This document shows, piece after piece, positions 58,187 to 64,000 of a stretch of DNA of 64,000 nt. Every line of letters starts with the position of its first letter. The first letter of the stretch is position 1. Below the pieces are notes generated by a model. The model was not told where the DNA came from. It saw only the letters and a program-made list of their open reading frames with translations, and searched no databases. Location: NCBI RefSeq assembly GCF_900108875.1, contig NZ_FNYJ01000004.1, positions 530,092-594,091 on the forward strand. Reading direction: 5' to 3'. This DNA comes from Pseudomonas sp. NFR16 (GTDB lineage Bacteria > Pseudomonadota > Gammaproteobacteria > Pseudomonadales > Pseudomonadaceae). The position numbers and the translations under genes are program-made.

Positions 58187-58933
58187 ATGTGCCTGATCGT
58201 CTTTGCCTGGCGCCCGACCCATGCGCAGCCACTGGTACTGGCAGCCAACCGTGACGAGTTTTACGCGCGCCCCACGCTGCCACTGGGCCGCTGGGAGGAA
58301 GCACCGCAGGTCTGCGCCGGTCGTGATCTGGAAGCAGGCGGCACCTGGCTTGGCGTGAATGAAAACGGCCGCTTTGCAGCCCTGACCAATATCCGCGACC
58401 CAGGTCAACCCGAGGGCAGGCGGTCGAGGGGCGAGCTGGTTGCTCATTTTTTGACCGGCTCGCTGTCCATCGACGACTACCTGCGCGAAGTGGCTGCACG
58501 CGCCAGCGAATATGGCGGTTTCAACCTGCTGGTGGGCAACCGCGACCAGTTGCACTTTCTCAACGCTGCCAACCCGACGCCTTTGCGCTTGCAGGCAGGA
58601 ATCTACGGCGTATCCAACGCAGGCCTCGATACGCCTTGGCCCAAGCTGGTGAAAGCCAAAGCGCAGCTGTCGGCGCACTTGGACGATCCACAACCTGACG
58701 CGCTGCTGCAATTACTCGCCGATCCCCAACCTGCGCCAGACGCAGAACTGCCAAACACCGGTGTCGGGCTGGCGACCGAGAAACTGCTGTCGAGTGTATT
58801 CATCGCCAGCCCCAATTACGGAACGCGCGCCAGTACCGTGCTTTTCGTCAACGCCGACGGCAGCCGCAGGTTGATCGAGCGCAGTTTCGGCCCGTATGGC
58901 GGGCGATTGGGAGAGATAGACCTGCAGCTCTGA
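58187..58933 (+). CDS. NRDE-motif protein (TANGO2 family)
   Basis: This 248-residue protein begins MCLIVFAWRPTH and carries the name-giving motif LAANRDEFYARPT, an Ntn-hydrolase-like start with Cys2. Eukaryotic TANGO2 and bacterial homologs have been linked to haem handling, but a molecular activity is not settled. The ATG at 58187 has AAGGAG seven bases upstream, removing 49 spurious residues of the longer open frame. Convergent with ptsP. Confidence 0.85.
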   Translation: MCLIVFAWRPTHAQPLVLAANRDEFYARPTLPLGRWEEAPQVCAGRDLEAGGTWLGVNENGRFAALTNIRDPGQPEGRRSRGELVAHFLTGSLSIDDYLREVAARASEYGGFNLLVGNRDQLHFLNAANPTPLRLQAGIYGVSNAGLDTPWPKLVKAKAQLSAHLDDPQPDALLQLLADPQPAPDAELPNTGVGLATEKLLSSVFIASPNYGTRASTVLFVNADGSRRLIERSFGPYGGRLGEIDLQL

Positions 58934-59016
58934 CCGACGCTGCGAACCGAACGTTGTGGGACCGAGCCCCGCGGAACTCGATCTAGTGGGCGGCCCCTGG
59001 GAGGACCGGCCCAGGC

Positions 59017-61296
59017 TCAATGACCCTTGACGGACCCCGGATTGATCATCCGCGCCAACCCCAGGTTTCTCAGTGCCAGCTGCAGCGAACTGCTGATGAC
59101 TTGCGGGTTGTCGTTCTTCATCAGTTGATCGAGCAGTTCCTTGGCTTTGCTGAGGTTGATCTGGCGCAGCATCCACTTCACTTTCGGTAAGTTGGTGGCG
59201 TTCATCGACAGACTGTCGAAACCCATCGCCATCAACAGCACCGCCGCTGCCGGATCGCCCGCCATCTCGCCACAGATGCTCACCGGTTTGCCTTCGGCAT
59301 GGGCATCTCGAACGACATTCTGCAGCGCCTGCAGCACCGCAGGGTGCAGATAGTCGTACAGATCAGCCACGCGTGGGTTGTTGCGATCGACCGCGAGCAG
59401 GTATTGCGTCAGGTCGTTGGAGCCCACGGAGAGGAAGTCTACCTGGCGCGCCAGCTCGCGGGTCTGATACACCGCAGCCGGGACTTCGATCATCACGCCC
59501 ACCGGCGGCATCGGCACATCGGTGCCTTCGTCGCGCACCTCGCCCCACGCACGGTGGATCAGGTGCAGCGCTTCCTCGGTTTCGTGAGTGCCGGAAATCA
59601 TCGGCAGCAGAATCCGCAGGTTATTCAGGCCTTCACTGGCCTTGAGCATGGCGCGGGTCTGCACCAGGAAGATTTCCGGGTGATCGAGGGTGACCCGGAT
59701 GCCGCGCCAGCCAAGGAACGGGTTGTCTTCCTTGATCGGGAAGTACGACAGCGCCTTGTCACCGCCGATATCCAGCGTGCGCATGGTCACAGGCAGCGGG
59801 TGGAAAGCGGCCAGTTGCTCGCGGTAGATCGCCAGTTGTTCCTTTTCGCTCGGGAAACGCTGGTTGATCATGAAGGGGACTTCGGTGCGATACAGCCCCA
59901 CGCCTTCTGCTCCGCGCTGCTGCGCACGGGCGACGTCGGCCAGCAGACCGGTGTTGACCCACAAAGGCATGCGATGCCCGTCCAAAGTGACGCACGGCAG
60001 CTCGCGCAGGGCATCAAGCCCCTGAGACAACTGGCGCTCTTCTTCGACCACCACGGAATACTGCTTGCGCAGCACTTCACTCGGGTTGGTGTAGACCTCG
60101 CCGTGGTAGCCATCGACGATCAGCTCAATGCCGTCGACCTTGGAATACGGCAGATCGACCGCGCCCATGACGGTAGGAATACCCATGGCCCTGGCCAGAA
60201 TCGCCACGTGGGAGTTACCCGAACCCAGTACCGAAACCAGACCGACGAGCTTGCCTTCCGGCACTTCACCCAGCATCGCCGGGGACAGTTCTTCACTGAC
60301 CAGAATGGTGTTGTCGGGGTATACCAGTGCCTGCTGACGCGCTTCTTGGAGGTACGCCAGCAAGCGGCGGCCGAGGTCTTTGACGTCCGATGCACGTTCG
60401 CGCAGGTAGGCGTCGTCCATCAGCTCGAAACGTTTGACGTGTTCGTTGACCACCGAGCGCAGCGCGCCCTGCGCCCATTGGCCGGTCTTGATGACATTGG
60501 TGACTTCGCTGCCCAGCGATGCATCATCGAGCATCATCAAGTAGACGTCGAACAACGCACGCTCTTCCGGGCGTAATTGCGTAGCCAATTTCGCCGAAAG
60601 CGTGCGCATATCGCTACGAACGCCCTCTAGGGCGTTCTGGAAGAGCTTAAGCTCGGCGTCGATGTCGGTGACGGACTTGTCCGGGACCACTTCAAGATCG
60701 GCCGGCGGGAGCATGACCAGCGCCGTGCCCACTGCCGCGCCAGGCGAGCCCGGCACGCCGACGAATTTGGCTTCCTGGATACCTTTGCCTTGCCGGCCCA
60801 GGCCGCGAATCGAGCCGGTGGCTTCGGCATGGGCGATGACCCCCGCGAGCTGCGCGCTCATGGTCACCAGGAAGGCTTCTTCACCTTCATCGAACTGGCG
60901 ACGTTCCTTTTGCTGAATGACCAGCACGCCCACCACACGCCGGTGGTGGATGATCGGAGCACCGAGGAAGGAGGCAAAACGTTCTTCGCCGGTCTCCGCG
61001 AAGTAGCGATAACGCGGGTGATCGGCGGCGTTTTCGAGATTCAGCGGTTCTTCGCGCGTGCCCACCAGACCGACCAGACCTTCGTTGGGGGCCATGCTGA
61101 CTTTGCCGATTGAGCGCTTGTTCAGGCCCTCGGTCGCCATCAGCACGAAGCGGTTGGATTCGGGGTCGAGCAAATAGACCGAGCAGACCTGGCTGCTCAT
61201 GGCCTCCTTGACGCGCAACACAATAATCCCCAACGCCGCCTTGAGATCCTTGGCGGAGTTAACTTCCTGGACGATCTTGCGCAGCGTATTGAGCAT
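59017..61296 (-). CDS. ptsP: PTS-Ntr enzyme I, PtsP (GAF-EI fusion)
   Basis: PtsP starts the nitrogen-related phosphotransferase chain (PtsP to NPr to EIIA-Ntr) from phosphoenolpyruvate. The 759 residues have an N-terminal GAF domain (about 1-160, with YRYFAETGEERFASFLGAPI), then enzyme I: the phospho-histidine in GSGNSHVAILARAMGIPTVMG (about residue 356), the PEP-binding barrel GLYRTEVPFMI and MRTLDIGGDKALSY, and the C-terminal signature SVGSNDLTQYLLA. It begins 21 bp after the rppH stop. Confidence 0.96.
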   Translation of the reverse strand: MLNTLRKIVQEVNSAKDLKAALGIIVLRVKEAMSSQVCSVYLLDPESNRFVLMATEGLNKRSIGKVSMAPNEGLVGLVGTREEPLNLENAADHPRYRYFAETGEERFASFLGAPIIHHRRVVGVLVIQQKERRQFDEGEEAFLVTMSAQLAGVIAHAEATGSIRGLGRQGKGIQEAKFVGVPGSPGAAVGTALVMLPPADLEVVPDKSVTDIDAELKLFQNALEGVRSDMRTLSAKLATQLRPEERALFDVYLMMLDDASLGSEVTNVIKTGQWAQGALRSVVNEHVKRFELMDDAYLRERASDVKDLGRRLLAYLQEARQQALVYPDNTILVSEELSPAMLGEVPEGKLVGLVSVLGSGNSHVAILARAMGIPTVMGAVDLPYSKVDGIELIVDGYHGEVYTNPSEVLRKQYSVVVEEERQLSQGLDALRELPCVTLDGHRMPLWVNTGLLADVARAQQRGAEGVGLYRTEVPFMINQRFPSEKEQLAIYREQLAAFHPLPVTMRTLDIGGDKALSYFPIKEDNPFLGWRGIRVTLDHPEIFLVQTRAMLKASEGLNNLRILLPMISGTHETEEALHLIHRAWGEVRDEGTDVPMPPVGVMIEVPAAVYQTRELARQVDFLSVGSNDLTQYLLAVDRNNPRVADLYDYLHPAVLQALQNVVRDAHAEGKPVSICGEMAGDPAAAVLLMAMGFDSLSMNATNLPKVKWMLRQINLSKAKELLDQLMKNDNPQVISSSLQLALRNLGLARMINPGSVKGH

Positions 61297-61317
61297 GGCT
61301 CGGGGTCGAACTCCGTG

Positions 61318-61797
61318 TCAGTCGCGCGCCAACAGGCGCGGGGCAAGCTCTTTGAGTGCGCGTCGATACACCTCGCGCTTGAATGTCACCACCTGGCCCA
61401 ACGGATACCAATAACTGACCCAGCGCCAGCCATCGAACTCCGGTTTACCGGTCAAATCCATCCGCACCCGCTGCTCATTGGAGATCAGGCGCAGGAGAAA
61501 CCATTTCTGCTTCTGGCCGATGCACAGCGGCTGGCTGTGCGTGCGGACCAAACGTTGCGGCAGACGATAGCGCAACCAACCGCGGGTGCAGGCAAGAATT
61601 TCAACGTCATGCCTTTCCAGCCCGACTTCTTCATTCAATTCACGATAGAGCGCGTCTTCCGGCGTTTCCTGAGGGTTGATTCCCCCTTGCGGAAACTGCC
61701 AGGCATCTTGATTGATACGGCGAGCCCATAAGACCTGGCCAGCATCATTTGTCAGAATTATCCCGACATTAGGGCGGAAACCATCGGGGTCGATCAC
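61318..61797 (-). CDS. rppH: RNA pyrophosphohydrolase RppH (Nudix)
   Basis: RppH removes pyrophosphate from 5' triphosphate mRNA ends and so opens them to RNase E decay. The 159 residues start FRPNVGIILTND and contain the Nudix box G-GINPQETPEDALYRELNEE region with all the glutamates. The GTG at 61797 with GAGG ten bases upstream is the start (reads MIDPDGFRP as in homologs); the frame runs a further 20 unconserved codons. Operon with ptsP, as in other gammaproteobacteria. Confidence 0.95.
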   Translation of the reverse strand: MIDPDGFRPNVGIILTNDAGQVLWARRINQDAWQFPQGGINPQETPEDALYRELNEEVGLERHDVEILACTRGWLRYRLPQRLVRTHSQPLCIGQKQKWFLLRLISNEQRVRMDLTGKPEFDGWRWVSYWYPLGQVVTFKREVYRRALKELAPRLLARD

Positions 61798-61961
61798 GGC
61801 TACAACCTCGCAAACGCATGTCGCCGCATTGTTCCACAAAGATCGTGAAGGCAGCAACGAGCCGTCGACAGCTTATCGTGACAACTGCATTAATAGATGC
61901 GATCTCTTGGTCAAACCTCGTATTCTTGTGCTCTTTTTTCAGTTATTTCAGCGAGTAACCC

Positions 61962-62618
61962 ATGCGCCTGGCATTGTTCGACCTCGATAACACCCTCCTC
62001 GGCGGCGACAGCGATCACGCCTGGGGCGACTATCTGTGCGAGCGGGGCATTCTTGATGGCGCCGCTTACAAGGCCCGCAACGACGCGTTCTATCAGGACT
62101 ATCTGGCCGGGACGTTGAACCTGACCGATTACCTGAATTTCAGCCTGGAAATCCTGGGTCGCACCGAGATGGCACAACTTGACGAGTGGCATGCGGATTT
62201 CATGCGCGACTGCATCGAACCACTGATTCTGCCCAAGGCCATGGCTCTGATTGCCAGGCATCGGGATGCTGGCGACAAGCTGGTTGTCATCACCGCCACC
62301 AACCGCTTCGTCACTGCGCCGGTGGTTGCGCGCCTGGGCATCGACACATTGCTGGCTACCGAATGTGAGATGGTCGACGGCCGGTACACAGGGCGCACGA
62401 CCGACGTACCGTGCTTTCGCGAGGGCAAGGTGACGCGCCTGAATCGCTGGATCGAGGAAAACGGCTTCGATCTGGAAGACAGCTACTTCTATAGCGACTC
62501 CATGAATGATCTGCCGCTGCTGGAGCAGGTCGCGAATCCGGTGGCCGTCGATCCTGACGAGAAGCTGCGCGCCGAAGCAACCCGTCGCGGCTGGCCGGTG
62601 ATTTCGCTGCGCGACTGA
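61962..62618 (+). CDS. HAD-IB phosphatase, probable histidinol-phosphate phosphatase
   Basis: A 218-residue SerB-like HAD hydrolase with motif I FDLDNTLLGGDSD (nucleophile Asp7), motif II VVITATNRF, the Lys of EGKVTRL and motif IV YFYSDSMNDLPLLE. It is divergent from rppH-ptsP. The gene at this spot in P. aeruginosa (PA0335) has been reported to encode histidinol-phosphate phosphatase, which fills the gap left by the absence of a HisB-type phosphatase. By synteny and sequence class I propose the same here; a generic phosphatase is the alternative. Confidence 0.8.
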   Translation: MRLALFDLDNTLLGGDSDHAWGDYLCERGILDGAAYKARNDAFYQDYLAGTLNLTDYLNFSLEILGRTEMAQLDEWHADFMRDCIEPLILPKAMALIARHRDAGDKLVVITATNRFVTAPVVARLGIDTLLATECEMVDGRYTGRTTDVPCFREGKVTRLNRWIEENGFDLEDSYFYSDSMNDLPLLEQVANPVAVDPDEKLRAEATRRGWPVISLRD

Positions 62619-62656
62619 CGAAGACGATCTGCCGGGGCAAGCCGATCAAGGCTTAT

Positions 62657-63085
62657 TTAGACGGGCTTGGCGCCCATCAACCCGGCAATCGACACGAAGC
62701 AGACGGCGCTGAAGATTGCCAGCGCCAGCGTGAACCTGGGATTACCCACGATCACCGGACGGCGCAGGCGATTGACGCGCACTGCGAGCCACGCCCAGCT
62801 CAGTGCGCCAAAGGTGTACAACACGCTCGCAGCCAGCAGCCAGGTCTGCCCCAATGGCCAACCGGCGTAATGCACCAGCCACCAGCCACTGACCGGCAAG
62901 GTCAGCAGGCACAACCCCATCAGCAACCAGACAAACACCCAAGGCTTCTGCATGGCGCGATTCTGCACCGTCAGATCTCCGGCCCTGCGGCCGCGAACGA
63001 TCCAGACGATCATCGCCAGCGCACCAACGAACAAGAGTGCCGTGGTGACCATGTGCAGGATTTTCAATGCGGCGAAGTGTTCCAT
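62657..63085 (-). CDS. DUF2269-like four-helix membrane protein
   Basis: This 142-residue protein has four predicted transmembrane helices (about 8-28, 50-70, 80-100, 118-138) and a conserved histidine near the N-terminus in LKILHMVTTALLFVGAL. It resembles DUF2269/CopD-like small membrane proteins. No function can be assigned from the sequence. Convergent with the HAD gene. Confidence 0.72.
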   Translation of the reverse strand: MEHFAALKILHMVTTALLFVGALAMIVWIVRGRRAGDLTVQNRAMQKPWVFVWLLMGLCLLTLPVSGWWLVHYAGWPLGQTWLLAASVLYTFGALSWAWLAVRVNRLRRPVIVGNPRFTLALAIFSAVCFVSIAGLMGAKPV

Positions 63086-63196
63086 CGCGGTTTGTTTCCT
63101 TATATAGAAGCCATGCTCTGAGCGTAGCCGTACGCGGGCAAGCGCGCTCCTACACGGGTAATGCGGCGCTGCCTATCCAGCGGATGTACCAGCCTC

Positions 63197-63260
63197 TTCC
63201 CGGCTAAAGCCGGTCCTACCGATGCTGCAAGCTTTTCGTAGGACCGGCTTTAGCCGGGAA
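63197..63260. repeat. REPIN, TAGGACCGGCTTTAGCCGGGAA type
   Basis: Perfect arms TTCCCGGCTAAAGCCGGTCC and its inverse with spacer TACCGATGCTGCAAGCTTTTCG. A half site of the other REP family (GCGGGCAAGCGCGCTCCTAC) is at about 63134-63154. Together they fill most of the 253-bp gap before ilvA. Confidence 0.88.
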
Positions 63261-63338
63261 GGCGTCGGGGTGTTCGCCGTAGATAGAAGGGGCGTCAGAG
63301 ACAGTTGGCTCACTCCCGCCGGGCTACGCAGTGGCGAC

Positions 63339-64000
63339 TCAGCCGAGAAACAATTTGTACGCCGGGTTGTTGCTCTCGTCCCAATACGGATAACCGATTT
63401 CCGCAAGCGCTCGCGGCACCAGATGGCGCTCTTCCTCCGGCACGACCAGCCCGGCCACCACGCGGCCGTCGGCGGCGCCGTGGTTGCGGTAGTGGAACAT
63501 CGAGATGTTCCACTTGCCGCCCAGTTTGTTGAGGAAGTTGAACAGCGCGCCCGGTCGCTCGGGGAATTCGAAGCGCAGCACTACTTCATCGCTGACCCGT
63601 TCCGAATGCCCGCCGACCATGTGCCGCAGGTGCAGCTTGGCCAGTTCGTTGTCGGTCAGGTCCAATACCGGAAAGCCCTGCGCCGAGAGGCTGGCGATCA
63701 GCGCCTTGCGCGGGTCGTTTTCCGGGTGGGTCTGCACGCCGACGAAGATGTGCGCCTCGCGGTCGGTGTGGTAGCGGTAGTTGAATTCGGTGATCTGACG
63801 CTTGCCGACGGCCTCGCAGAACGCCTTGAAACTGCCCGGCTGCTCGGGAATGGTCACGGCAATGATCGCCTCGCGACCTTCGCCCAGTTCGGCGCGCTCG
63901 GCGACATGGCGCAGACGGTCGAAATTGACGTTGGCGCCCGAGTCGATGGCGACGAAGGTCTGCCCGGTGACGCCGTATTCTTCGGTGTACTTCTTGATGC
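63339..64000 (-). CDS. ilvA: Threonine dehydratase IlvA, C-terminal part (5' end outside window)
   Basis: The last 220 residues or so of the biosynthetic, PLP-dependent threonine deaminase, which makes 2-oxobutanoate for isoleucine. The visible part starts at the end of the catalytic domain (DSGANVNFDRLRHVAER) and covers the two ACT-like regulatory repeats, each opening with the pattern VTIPEQPGSFKAFCE or LRFEFPERPGALFNFLNKLG, where isoleucine and valine act. The frame stays open to the window edge; an internal GTG at 63857 is not the start. Confidence 0.94.
   Translation of the reverse strand, partial: IKKYTEEYGVTGQTFVAIDSGANVNFDRLRHVAERAELGEGREAIIAVTIPEQPGSFKAFCEAVGKRQITEFNYRYHTDREAHIFVGVQTHPENDPRKALIASLSAQGFPVLDLTDNELAKLHLRHMVGGHSERVSDEVVLRFEFPERPGALFNFLNKLGGKWNISMFHYRNHGAADGRVVAGLVVPEEERHLVPRALAEIGYPYWDESNNPAYKLFLG

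Noticed and set aside
63339..63857. Stand-alone 172-residue ACT-domain protein at the window end
   Set aside because: The frame continues to the window edge with IlvA-like sequence (DSGANVNFDRL), so this is the C-terminal part of IlvA.

Overview
The window is a single stretch of Pseudomonas chromosome, about 60-63 % GC by eye. The organism call rests on several things: medium-chain PHA genes in the order phaC2-phaD with a convergent phaIF pair, a five-enzyme hut pathway (HutF plus HutG), opgGH, a GAF-containing ptsP beside rppH, and many Pseudomonas-type REP/REPIN palindromes (GTAGGAGCGCGCTTGCCCGC and TAGGACCGGCTTTAGCCGG families). Gene content fits the fluorescens/syringae side of the genus; I do not call a species. 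There are no tRNA or rRNA genes, prophage, IS element or CRISPR array.

Layout. 1-3.3 kb: polyhydroxyalkanoate storage (end of phaC2, phaD, phasins phaF and phaI, granule-associated protein). 3.4-9.5 kb: tightly packed housekeeping run ubiE-ubiJ-ubiB (ubiquinone), hisI-hisE (histidine synthesis), tatABC (protein export) and rsmE (16S rRNA methylation), with 1-4 base overlaps. 9.5-10.5 kb: a gene-free REPIN cluster with a higher-order duplication. 10.5-14.5 kb: two tandem chemoreceptors. 14.7-19.3 kb: opgH and opgG (periplasmic glucans) on the minus strand. 19.5-31.2 kb: dtd, pip, glgP, an uncharacterised DUF2339/DUF3999 pair, fbp, a DUF924 gene, and a small lipoprotein coupled to a lipocalin. 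31.3-49 kb: the hut locus. 49-55 kb: cadA/cadR metal efflux, catalase, cyclopropane synthase. 55.5-64 kb: thyA, lgt, a TauE/SafE permease, an NRDE protein, ptsP, rppH, a HAD phosphatase, a small membrane protein and the 3' part of ilvA.

The hut locus is the functional core. hutF diverges from hutC-hutD; nhaA then intervenes; after it, behind a -24/-12 promoter whose start site is covered by a perfect HutC-type palindrome, comes hutU, an NCS1 transporter, an ABC importer (SBP, permease, ATPase), two aromatic-lyase paralogs (hutH1, hutH2), an APC permease, hutI and hutG. Together these take up histidine/urocanate and convert histidine to glutamate, formate and ammonia. The first lyase paralog has lost the Ala-Ser-Gly triad that makes the MIO cofactor, plus further active-site residues, while the second keeps all of them.

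The most notable points are that MIO-less lyase, the hutU promoter architecture, the DUF2339/DUF3999 envelope pair, the OpgG low-complexity insertion, an atypical thymidylate synthase, and REPINs placed inside or between operon genes.
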